Part shown: piece by piece, positions 36,180 through 43,041 of the stretch
How the letters are laid out: every line of letters starts with the position of its first letter
Position numbering within the stretch: the first letter of the stretch is position 1
Source: Prolixibacteraceae bacterium
GTDB lineage: Bacteria > Bacteroidota > Bacteroidia > Bacteroidales > Prolixibacteraceae
Assembly: GCA_003537645.1 (NCBI GenBank)
Contig: DPRM01000068.1
Location: forward strand, 66,378-114,288
Direction of reading: 5' to 3'
Length of the DNA stretch: 47,911 nucleotides
The notes under the pieces: generated by a model
What the model was told of the DNA's origin: nothing
Database searches by the model: none
Seen by the model: the letters and a program-made list of their open reading frames with translations, nothing else
Translations under genes and position numbers: made by a program

Positions 36180-36644
36180 TTAATCATCATACCATTCAAA
36201 TAAATACTTATCATCATACTCAATCTCAAACTTTTTCAGGAAGTCTAAATACTCCTCTTTAAAACTTCTTTTTTGATGATGTTGTTCCTGATTCAGGATA
36301 TACTGATACACCTGATCGATATGAGAATGAGAATAAGAAAATGTTCCAAAGCCCTCTTGCCAGGAAAATTTGCCGCGAACAAATTTTTGATCATTTATAA
36401 AATTGCTCGAATTGTTTTTGATATCCCTGACTAAGTCGGATATTGGCATAGACGGTTTTAGTCCGAAAAACAAATGCACATGATTTGCAACACCATTGAC
36501 TATGATCGGCTTTTGTTTTTTGCCTTTTATTATCCCCGACATATATTTGAAAACTTCGTCGCGCCAAGGTTTTTGGAGAAGGTTTGCGCGACCATTTACG
36601 GCAAATACAACCTGAATGTAAATTTGAGAAAATGTTCCGGCCAT
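36180..36644 (-). CDS. Y1 HUH transposase, REP-associated / IS200-like
   Basis: 154 residues from the ATG at 36644. The HUH metal motif NHVHLFFG has His residues at 55 and 57. The C-terminal helix with VYQYILNQEQHH carries the candidate catalytic tyrosine Y115. WQEGFGTFSYSHS is typical of this Bacteroidota group. It is full length for IS200-type TnpA but has no TnpB partner and no IS605-like ends that I could identify. It sits directly beside a cluster of palindromic repeats, as RAYT-type domesticated transposases do. It lies between the Mo-hydroxylase subunits and their maturation genes. Confidence 0.88.
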   Translation of the reverse strand: MAGTFSQIYIQVVFAVNGRANLLQKPWRDEVFKYMSGIIKGKKQKPIIVNGVANHVHLFFGLKPSMPISDLVRDIKNNSSNFINDQKFVRGKFSWQEGFGTFSYSHSHIDQVYQYILNQEQHHQKRSFKEEYLDFLKKFEIEYDDKYLFEWYDD

Positions 36645-36718
36645 ATTATTTGAGTTAAGAATTTCGCATTTTATCATGTCATCCCTTCAGGATTTTTATT
36701 GATCCATTTAGCTTATTT

Positions 36719-36802
36719 CTATAATTTTATCATCCCTTCGGGATTGAAAATTGCCCTTTTGTTGGGCTTTGCCTTAACGTCGAAGGCGTGATAGGATTAT
36801 AG
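36719..36802 (+). repeat. Palindromic MITE/REP-like element, copy B
   Basis: 84 bp from CTATAATTTTATC to GATAGGATTATAG. It contains an ATCCC-TTC-GGGAT hairpin and a degenerate ACGTC-GAA-GGCGT hairpin with one base different from the other copies. Confidence 0.8.
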
Positions 36803-36910
36803 AACAAGAATGTAACAAACGGCAACAAACCCTGAAGGGGTGATATTTTCCATACATTAAATCAATCATGTCATCCCTTCGGGATTTTTATTGAGCCATT
36901 TAGCTTATTT

Positions 36911-36994
36911 CTATAATCTTATCATCCCTTCGGGATTAAATATTGCCCTTTTGTTGGGTTTTGCCTTAACGCCGAAGGCGTGAAAGGATTATAG
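36911..36994 (+). repeat. Palindromic MITE/REP-like element, copy C
   Basis: 84 bp from CTATAATCTTATC to GAAAGGATTATAG, same layout as copy B and nearly identical, with both hairpins perfect. Confidence 0.82.
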
Positions 36995-37203
36995 AACAAG
37001 ATGCAACAAACGGCAGCAAACCCCGAAGGGGTGATATTTTCCATACATTAAATCAATCATGTCATCCCTTCAGGATTTATTCGTTCTCCTATCGTCCAAT
37101 TCTATAATCCTACCATCCCTTCAGGATTAAAATTCTACTTATTCATCATTTTCTATAATCATGTCATCCCTTCGGGATTTTTATTGATTCATTTAGCTTA
37201 TTT

Positions 37204-37287
37204 CTATAATCTTATCATCCCTTCGGGATTGGAAATTGGCCTTTTGTTGGGCTTTGCCTTAACGCCGAAGGCGTGATAGGATTATAG
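37204..37287 (+). repeat. Palindromic MITE/REP-like element, copy E
   Basis: 84 bp from CTATAATCTTATC to GATAGGATTATAG, nearly identical to copies B and C, ending 43 bases before the stop of the MocA-like gene. A partial related stretch (CTATAATCCTACC, then ATCCCTTCAGGAT) lies at 37102-37127. Confidence 0.82.
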
Positions 37288-37330
37288 AACAAGAATGTAA
37301 CAAACGGCAACAAACCCCGAAGGGGTGGCA

Positions 37331-37921
37331 TTATTCGACACCTGACTCTCGCCAATAATCTTCCTTCGTATCAATATCTTTCAAAATTCCGGGGCATTCG
37401 GTCTCCACTTCAATAATTTCGTCCTGAAATCTTTGGGCAACCGACCGCAATCCAACTGATGGATCGAGGTTCTGCAATTCGTTCCGAAACTTCAAATCGT
37501 ACAATGGCGGATGTCCGCGTTTGCCAGCGTACAAAGGAATCACAATGCCTTTTCCTGAATTTTGCCACTCTTCAACCACTTTCACAACCACTTCCGGAGA
37601 AATTAAAGGTTGATCGCCCAGGAAAAACGCCGCCGCCTTTGCGCTTTCGGGCAACGCGTTCACCCCTGCAATTACCGAGGTGTGCATACCTTCCCTGAAA
37701 TTTTCATTCCAGGTGAGCTGTACTGGCCAGAATTCCAAAATTTCTTCAATTTCAGTACGATTGGCGCCCAGCACTATCAAAACATTTTCAATTCCTGAAT
37801 TCAGGATATTTTCAACCACTTTCTCAATCATGGTCATTCCGGCAAAAGGCAGCAACAACTTTTGTGTCCCCATCCGGGTTGACATACCGGCGGCTAAAAC
37901 GATGGCCCAAATATCATTCAT
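37331..37921 (-). CDS. MocA-like molybdenum cofactor nucleotidyltransferase
   Basis: 196 residues. The N-terminal nucleotide-binding motif VLAAGMSTRMGTQKLLLPFAG, FFLGDQPLI and GHPPLYD match the MobA-like NTP transferase family, in particular the MocA/PucB branch that makes molybdopterin cytosine dinucleotide. That cofactor is used by xanthine-oxidase-type enzymes such as the one encoded nearby. It overlaps the xdhC-like gene by 8 bases, so the two are translated together. Confidence 0.87.
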   Translation of the reverse strand: MNDIWAIVLAAGMSTRMGTQKLLLPFAGMTMIEKVVENILNSGIENVLIVLGANRTEIEEILEFWPVQLTWNENFREGMHTSVIAGVNALPESAKAAAFFLGDQPLISPEVVVKVVEEWQNSGKGIVIPLYAGKRGHPPLYDLKFRNELQNLDPSVGLRSVAQRFQDEIIEVETECPGILKDIDTKEDYWRESGVE

Positions 37922-38984
37922 CGCATTTGTTCTTTTCGCTCCTTACTTTCACCAGCTCGGCAACAATCGAAATGGCAATTTCTTCCACAGTTTGTGCTCC
38001 AATATTAAGCCCGACAGGAGAATGAATTCGGCTCCACTGTTCAGGATTCGCCCAACCGTTTTCAAGAAACGAAGTTTTCATTTGCGCAACTTTCGCTTTA
38101 CTGCCAATCATTCCAATGTAGGCAGCATTTGAACCAATAAATTTCTTTAAAACTTCGGCATCGCTTTTATGGCCCCGGGTAACAATCACCAAATAAGAAT
38201 CTTCCTGAACCGGAATCTTTCCCAGGCTTTTATCAAATGTTTCTGTTAGAACCAAATCGGCATCAGGAACCAAAGTTTGATCGGCATACTCGGTACGGTC
38301 ATCCCAGACGGTTACAGCAAACCCAAGGAATTTTCCAAGTTTAGCCAGCGACTGACCAATGTGCCCGGCACCTGCAATGATTAACGATGGTGTGGGGAGA
38401 ATACGTTCCAGCAAAGCAAATCCTTTTGTGAAAACTTCTTTCTCGTCAAAATAAATGGTGCGAATGGATTCTGCATGAGCATTATAAATCATTTCAGTAA
38501 CAATATCTTTTACGCGCCGGTCAAAATTCTGATCTTCATCAACAACCCAGTGCCGCTCGATTTTTATATCGCCGGAATCGGAGGCATCGGTCAATGTTTG
38601 AAGGATGCCTTTTTGACGGCGATCCAGACTTTCTTTTAACTGATTAAAAACGGGAAGGTGCAGTTCTGGCGAAGCATCGAGCAAAATAGTCATATTCCCG
38701 CCGCATATAGATTCGCTTCCTTTGATAATTTCGCCGTGAAGTTCGAAAGATAAAAGCGCTGACTGCTTGGTTTTCAGGAGTAATTGAGATTGCTGAATGA
38801 CTTTAAGTTCAGTGATTCCGCCGCCAACAGTTCCGGCGAGCAATCCACTGCTGCCGATTAGTGCCGAACAGCCGGCTTTTTGGGGAGTTGAACCTTGCGT
38901 ACTAACTACTGTTGCCAGCACACAATTGGTATGTTGCCGAAGCAGCGCTATTAATTCAGGGTAAATACAGGAAGATGAATTCAT
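37914..38984 (-). CDS. XdhC/CoxI-family molybdenum enzyme maturation factor
   Basis: 356 residues. The N-terminal XdhC domain has VLATVVSTQGSTPQKAGCSALI and GTVGGGITE, and SICGGNMTILLD near 118. The C-terminal Rossmann domain starts SLIIAGAGHIGQSLAKLGK and contains YIGMIGSKAKV. XdhC proteins bind the molybdenum cofactor, help sulfurate it and insert it into the apoenzyme. Together with the overlapping MocA-like gene it probably serves the two-subunit hydroxylase on the same strand about 1.2 kb away, beyond the transposase and repeat cluster. Confidence 0.9.
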   Translation of the reverse strand: MNSSSCIYPELIALLRQHTNCVLATVVSTQGSTPQKAGCSALIGSSGLLAGTVGGGITELKVIQQSQLLLKTKQSALLSFELHGEIIKGSESICGGNMTILLDASPELHLPVFNQLKESLDRRQKGILQTLTDASDSGDIKIERHWVVDEDQNFDRRVKDIVTEMIYNAHAESIRTIYFDEKEVFTKGFALLERILPTPSLIIAGAGHIGQSLAKLGKFLGFAVTVWDDRTEYADQTLVPDADLVLTETFDKSLGKIPVQEDSYLVIVTRGHKSDAEVLKKFIGSNAAYIGMIGSKAKVAQMKTSFLENGWANPEQWSRIHSPVGLNIGAQTVEEIAISIVAELVKVRSEKNKCDE

Positions 38985-39084
38985 CTTGATTAAAGGTTTT
39001 TTTGTAGTTCCGCTAATTCCGCCAAAACCTTTTAAAAATAGAGAATATTTTTGAAAAAAGCGGATGCTACTGAAGCAGAAGTTT

Positions 39085-39106
39085 ATCGGACTTTGGAAAG
39101 TCCGAT
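39085..39106 (-). terminator. Hairpin after sigma-factor operon
   Basis: ATCGGACTT / AAGTCCGAT with a four-base loop, 9 bases past the stop of the small membrane protein gene on the - strand. There is no strong T-run, so it may be a weak terminator or a processing site. Confidence 0.45.
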
Positions 39107-39114
39107 TGCCGATC

Positions 39115-39474
39115 TTAATTCAGGCTGTCGGTTCGGATTGAATCGAGGGTTTGAATAAAACTGGTACTGTCGGTAACAAAAACGCGTTTGGAAAACAAAG
39201 TGTCGGTGGTGGTAATTGTTCCGGCATCAATATTTAATTGATTGTTTATAACCGAAAAGAAAAGGACAAGCGACACCAAACCGGTTTTCAGCCCCAAACT
39301 TTGAGCCGAAAACAACCAATTGAAAAAGCTGGCAAACGAGTTTTGCTTAACTTTCGAGCTGCTGTTTTTCAGCAAAAAAGAATACATCAGCCGATTTTCA
39401 ATTGCTTTGTCAGGTTCGCCAACACGGTCGTTGCAAAGTAGTTGGGCAAACAATTGGTCTTGATTCTTTTTCAT
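39115..39474 (-). CDS. Small membrane protein downstream of ECF sigma factor
   Basis: 119 residues with a soluble N-terminal half (MKKNQDQLFAQLLCNDRVGEPDKAIENRLMYSFLL), one membrane helix near 60-78 (LGLKTGLVSLVLFFSVI) and a C-terminal Ser/Thr/Asp-rich periplasmic tail. It starts 11 bases after the sigma gene stop. Position and topology fit a short anti-sigma-like protein, but no zinc-binding anti-sigma motif (HxxxCxxC) is visible. That role is only contextual. Confidence 0.65.
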   Translation of the reverse strand: MKKNQDQLFAQLLCNDRVGEPDKAIENRLMYSFLLKNSSSKVKQNSFASFFNWLFSAQSLGLKTGLVSLVLFFSVINNQLNIDAGTITTTDTLFSKRVFVTDSTSFIQTLDSIRTDSLN

Positions 39475-39485
39475 GGTATCAACAA

Positions 39486-40091
39486 TTAAAATTCCACTTC
39501 ATCTTTTAAATAATTCAACTTTTCGGCCAATATCTTTTTGGCGTTAAACAGTCGCGATTTCACTGTACCTTCCGGAAGTTCCAGTATTTCTGCAATTTCG
39601 CGTATGGAAAATCCCTCGCGGTAGCGAAGCAAAAAGGCAGAACGGTGCTCTTCGCCCAATTGATCGAGCGTTTGAAACACTTTTTCAACCAATTGTTCGG
39701 GTTCAACCTGCGAGTCGTTCAAATAATCGAGTTTGTGCTCCAGTGCTTCTGCTGACTGGTATTCCTTGCGCACTTCCCTTCGGCGGTACTCGTTTTTGCA
39801 TTGATTATTGGCTACCGAATACAGCCAGGTTTGGAAAGAATACGCCGGATTATAGCTTTCAGGCTTTTCAATGAGCTTCATAAAAAGTTCCTGCAAAAAA
39901 TCGTTGGCCAAATCCGTAGAGTTTCCCAGCATACGGTAGAAATAGTAGTACATCCGGCTTTTGTAGCGGAGGTACAACTCGCCAAATGCCGCCTGATCGC
40001 CCAAAACAATTTGCCGCATCAGCTCACTATCGGTGTAAACTTTATTTTTTCTCCGGAATATCAATTCGACGATTTTTTCAGGATTAACCAA
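39486..40091 (-). CDS. ECF-type RNA polymerase sigma factor
   Basis: 201 residues from a TTG; the first in-frame ATG, at 40019, would remove part of the usual N-terminus (YTDSELMRQIVLGDQ). Region 2 is AFGELYLRYKSRMYYYFYRML with FQTWLYSVANNQCKNEYRRR. Region 4 is FLLRYREGFSIREIAEILELPEGTVKSRLFNAKKILAEKL, a clear helix-turn-helix. It would direct RNA polymerase to its own regulon, possibly under control of the membrane protein encoded next. Its start region overlaps the DUF3098-like gene upstream by 31 bases if the TTG is used. Confidence 0.88.
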   Translation of the reverse strand: MVNPEKIVELIFRRKNKVYTDSELMRQIVLGDQAAFGELYLRYKSRMYYYFYRMLGNSTDLANDFLQELFMKLIEKPESYNPAYSFQTWLYSVANNQCKNEYRRREVRKEYQSAEALEHKLDYLNDSQVEPEQLVEKVFQTLDQLGEEHRSAFLLRYREGFSIREIAEILELPEGTVKSRLFNAKKILAEKLNYLKDEVEF

Positions 40092-40273
40092 ATCAGAGCA
40101 ATGTACGAACTCACAATAATTAATGGGGCTAAAGTTATCCGCCTGAAATTGAAAATTGCTTCGTTAAAAACGTTCGGATCTTTGGAACCACCGCCGCTCA
40201 TCAATATGAACCCCAAAGTTAGTAAACTGACGACCAGTACCAATCCGATGTATTTGTTTTTCTGAAAAGCCAT
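40061..40273 (-). CDS. DUF3098-like small membrane protein
   Basis: 70 residues from the ATG at 40273. Two membrane helices flank a conserved loop: VLVVSLLTLGFILMSGGGSKDPNVF, then RRITLAPLIIVSSYIALIWLIL. The loop GGGSxDPNVFNE and RRITLAP match the DUF3098 family, found across Bacteroidota, often near cell-division genes. Its function is unknown. Its 3' end overlaps the start region of the sigma factor gene. Confidence 0.8.
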   Translation of the reverse strand: MAFQKNKYIGLVLVVSLLTLGFILMSGGGSKDPNVFNEAIFNFRRITLAPLIIVSSYIALIWLILKKSSN

Positions 40274-40380
40274 ACTTTTTTTGTTTCTGTACACGCGAAA
40301 AGTGAAAGGTTCAGAAAAAAATGAAAAAAAATAAAAATGACACCTCGTCGGGGATAGTTGCCGGGTTTCGTAACCGTATT

Positions 40381-40485
40381 CTATAATCTTGACACGCCTT
40401 CGGCGTTTAAGGTGGCAATAAGGTTTGAGATTTTGGAAATAATGAATTGATCGGCTTTAATCCCGAAGGGATGTTAGGATTATAG
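40381..40485 (-). repeat. Palindromic MITE/REP-like element, copy F
   Basis: A 105-bp copy of the same family as copies A, B, C and E, from CTATAATCTTGAC to GTTAGGATTATAG, with both hairpins (ACGCC-TTC-GGCGT, ATCCC-GAA-GGGAT). A further ATCCCGAAGGGAT hairpin lies at 40509-40521. The 317-base gap between the DUF3098-like gene and the next gene holds this element and a terminator, nothing else. Confidence 0.78.
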
Positions 40486-40523
40486 AATTGGCGATAGAAA
40501 TGCAAAAAATCCCGAAGGGATGG

Positions 40524-40571
40524 CATAAAAAAATCGCCACTTCCGGATTCTTCCGATAGTGGCGATTTTCG
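40524..40571 (-). terminator. Terminator of cytochrome b-like gene
   Basis: The 12-bp stem AAAATCGCCACT / AGTGGCGATTTT with a 16-base loop continues on the - strand into a run of seven T. It lies 20 bases past the stop at 40591. Confidence 0.85.
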
Positions 40572-40590
40572 TTCCTGAAAATAATTGTTT

Positions 40591-41025
40591 TTATAACCTG
40601 CTCCAGGGAATGGCAGCAACCATTATAACCATTGCAATCAGGTAAAAAATGGAAGAAATTCGGAATTTAGCAACATCTTTCAACGCTTTTTTCGATTTTG
40701 CACGGGCAATATGTACCAAAATCACGGCGATTAGCATCATGGCAAAATGTTCCACAGCGTAAAAGCGCAAATCGGCATTTTTCATAGCAGCGCCAAAGTC
40801 GGAAAATGCAATTTTAGTAATCGGACTAAGAAAAAAGTATAGAACCAGTCCTGTAAGTAACTGCAAGTCCATCAACGAAGTAAATACGATACCTAAAATA
40901 TTGTCAGACTTTTTCCATGAATGATTTCCCAACCATCCGGCCAGATATTTTGCCAGAGTAATAATCAAACTAAGCAAAAGTAACCAACGAAGTGCATCGT
41001 GTAAATGTAAAAAACCGGTGTACAT
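40591..41025 (-). CDS. Four-helix cytochrome b-like membrane protein
   Basis: 144 residues with four membrane helices. His residues lie in or near helices (MYTGFLHLHDALRW, FYAVEHFAMM, AVILVHIARAKSKKA), consistent with heme ligation, as in small cytochrome b-like proteins of Bacteroidota. The helix pattern recalls DUF2231/CopD-type proteins. Redox function is inferred from the histidines and is not certain. It is followed on its own strand by a strong terminator. Confidence 0.65.
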   Translation of the reverse strand: MYTGFLHLHDALRWLLLLSLIITLAKYLAGWLGNHSWKKSDNILGIVFTSLMDLQLLTGLVLYFFLSPITKIAFSDFGAAMKNADLRFYAVEHFAMMLIAVILVHIARAKSKKALKDVAKFRISSIFYLIAMVIMVAAIPWSRL

Positions 41026-41088
41026 GTTTTCTGAAATTTAAATGTTTCGATTCTAAACGAATGAAAGCTGTTTTGGTTGAGGTTTAAA

Positions 41089-41730
41089 CTAAGAAAATAT
41101 CTCCAAACCGTCTATCACACGGAATTCTTCTTTCTGATCAAGCGATAAATTAATCATTTTGGCAGCCAACACATCAACCGGAGTGGGCCGGTACTTTTTC
41201 AGGATAAACCGGGTAAGAACACGACTTATTACCAACCCAATTTTTTCGCCTGTTCGTTGTTCTTTGCGATCGCCGTCAAGAATCGAAGGCCTGAAAATAG
41301 TACATTTCCTGAAGTTAAGTTTGGAAACAGCCACTTCCAACTCGCCTTTCATTCTTGAATAAAAAACCGACGACCTGGCATCAGCCCCCATCGACGAAAC
41401 TAAAACGTAAGTACTGACTCCATTTTCAGCAGCAGCTTTTGCAAATTCGTACTGATAGGTAAAATCAACCCGGTACTGATTCTCTTTTGTTTTGGCTGTT
41501 TTGATGGTCGTTCCCAAACTTGAAAAAAGGACATCGCCTTTTACCAGTTTACTCCAGTTTTCAGGCTGGTCAAAATCAATCACCAATTCATCAAGTTTCG
41601 GATGCACATTTCCTGAAGGACGGCGAACAAACGATCGTACTTTTTCAAATTCAGGATGAGCAAGCAGTTGTTGAAGCAATTGTTGCCCGACCAGTCCGCT
41701 GGCTCCGATTATATTTGCAACTTTGCCCAT
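41089..41730 (-). CDS. NAD(P)H-binding Rossmann-fold oxidoreductase
   Basis: 213 residues. The glycine-rich dinucleotide motif is GASGLVGQQLLQQL at the N-terminus. Further motifs are LFSSLGTTIKTAKTKE, STYVLVSSMGADARS, FYSRMKGELEVAV and CTIFRPSILDG. This matches the HTATIP2/NmrA-like atypical SDR group. The usual YxxxK motif appears as YSRMK. The substrate is unknown. It follows the epimerase-like gene by one base and is surely in the same operon. Confidence 0.83.
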   Translation of the reverse strand: MGKVANIIGASGLVGQQLLQQLLAHPEFEKVRSFVRRPSGNVHPKLDELVIDFDQPENWSKLVKGDVLFSSLGTTIKTAKTKENQYRVDFTYQYEFAKAAAENGVSTYVLVSSMGADARSSVFYSRMKGELEVAVSKLNFRKCTIFRPSILDGDRKEQRTGEKIGLVISRVLTRFILKKYRPTPVDVLAAKMINLSLDQKEEFRVIDGLEIFS

Positions 41731-41731
41731 A

Positions 41732-42790
41732 TCAAGGTTTTTTAATTATTCCGTCGGCCAGCAATTGGTTGAAATGGTCGGAAATGGTTTTCTGGAAAGG
41801 CAAAAACTCAATTCCCAAATCTTTTTTGATGTAGCTGTTGTCCATCTTCAGATCGAAGCCAACATTCAGTTTCACGTATTTGCGGGTAAAACCAATCAAT
41901 GGAGCAATCAGGCTAAATAACCATTTCGGCACAAATTTCTTTGGCAAAGGAAATTCCGGATGTTCGGCGCGGATAACATCGGCCAGCTCAAGAAAGCTTT
42001 TATCTGCCGAAGTACAAATATGTCTTCCGGAAGCATTTGGCGTGAACCCGGCCAGAATGTGTGCTTTTGCCACATCGCGTACATCCACAAAACTCATATT
42101 TCCGGCAGGGGCGCCTGTTTTGAACTTCCCGGAGGCCATTTGAATCATGATTTCGACGCTTGTTGAATCTGTGCGTTTGGTAAGCGATGGGCCCATAATA
42201 AATCCCGGATTAATTACCAGCAAATCCCAGCGACTTTGTTTTTCTGCCATTTCCCACGCCAGCTTTTCGGCCTGAACTTTCGAATACGGATAAGGCTGAT
42301 GACCCGCAGAACTTGTCGTATTCCAGTATGCTTCAGTAAAAATTCCATTTTTGGTTTTCTGAATGTCGATGGCATCGCCAAAAATGGCTACAACGCTCGA
42401 TGTTAGTACCACCCGTTGAACGCTGTCGGTTGCATTCACTGTTTCAAGCACATTGCGGGTTCCTTCCAAAGCTGGCTCAACCAGCTCCTTTTGTGCATTT
42501 TTTATTCCTGAAATTTTGAACGGCGATGCGGTGTGTATCACAAGTTCACAACCTTTCATTGCTTCTGCAAAACTTCCTTTTTTCAGTAAATCGGCCTCAA
42601 AAAACTGAAGAACTCCTTTGCTCTTTACTGCCAATGCTGTTAAATGCGCGTATTTATCTTTTTGCGAAAGATTCCTCACAGTTGTTCTGACTTCAAGCCC
42701 GTCGTCGAGCAATTGCTTAACGATCCACGATGCCAGATACCCTGTTCCGCCAGTTACCAAAACCGGTTTTGTGCGATCAATTGTTTTCAT
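41732..42790 (-). CDS. Extended SDR, dihydroflavonol-4-reductase-like
   Basis: 352 residues. The NAD(P)-binding motif is VLVTGGTGYLASWIVKQLLDDG, with RTTVRN suggesting NADP. Catalytic YPYSKVQAEKLAWEMA is preceded by VVLTSSVVAIFGD. The overall length and the HTASPF and FVDVRDVAKAHILA motifs match the dihydroflavonol reductase/cinnamoyl-CoA reductase-like branch. In bacteria this group reduces varied aldehydes and ketones, so the name is structural rather than functional. It is the first gene of a two-gene operon. Confidence 0.87.
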   Translation of the reverse strand: MKTIDRTKPVLVTGGTGYLASWIVKQLLDDGLEVRTTVRNLSQKDKYAHLTALAVKSKGVLQFFEADLLKKGSFAEAMKGCELVIHTASPFKISGIKNAQKELVEPALEGTRNVLETVNATDSVQRVVLTSSVVAIFGDAIDIQKTKNGIFTEAYWNTTSSAGHQPYPYSKVQAEKLAWEMAEKQSRWDLLVINPGFIMGPSLTKRTDSTSVEIMIQMASGKFKTGAPAGNMSFVDVRDVAKAHILAGFTPNASGRHICTSADKSFLELADVIRAEHPEFPLPKKFVPKWLFSLIAPLIGFTRKYVKLNVGFDLKMDNSYIKKDLGIEFLPFQKTISDHFNQLLADGIIKKP

Positions 42791-42947
42791 CTGTTTATAA
42801 TTTGTTTTTTAATTGTCAGATGGAACTCCCCATGGATAATCATGCTTTTGTTTAAGAGTATCTCTCATGGCTCGTTTCATGTTTTTTTATCTATTTTGGT
42901 GATGTTTTCAAAAGGAATTAAGGAACCATGAATTTACTAAATTGTTC

Positions 42948-42973
42948 AGAATAATCTCATTCAGAGTTATTCT
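42948..42973. repeat. Inverted repeat upstream of GH140-like gene
   Basis: AGAATAA-t-CTC / GAG-TTATTCT with a five-base loop and one bulge, 69 bases before the ATG at 43042. It could be an operator or part of the 5' leader. The rest of the 250-base divergent gap shows no clear promoter match. Confidence 0.4.
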
Positions 42974-43041
42974 AATATTTTGCATTAAGTGTGAATAGAT
43001 ATACTTTTAAAGCGAAAAAACCAACAACTTTAAACCTAATT

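Larger units (their letters stand above)
36676..37330. repeat. Cluster of palindromic repeats beside the Y1 transposase
   Basis: About 655 bases without a gene. Starts of a shared ATGTCATCCCTTC block fall at 36676, 36868, 37059 and 37161, giving two units of ~191 bp, one short unit of ~102 bp and a final one. Each long unit contains ATCCC-TTC-GGGAT hairpins, an ACGCC-GAA-GGCGT hairpin and an ACCCC-TTC-GGGGT-type hairpin read on the complementary strand. The central 84-bp element has inverted ends CTATAAT / ATTATAG. Short open frames across it are not genes. The order and identity of units suggest local duplication. Confidence 0.85.

Noticed and set aside
36676..37330. Regularly spaced repeats that might be a CRISPR array
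   Set aside because: Units are ~191 and ~102 bp, the spacers between repeats are themselves repeated, hairpins are of several types, and no cas gene is present.
40407..40619. Short open frame on the - strand between the sigma unit and the cytochrome b-like gene
   Set aside because: Its sequence is the translation of the palindromic element and the terminator.
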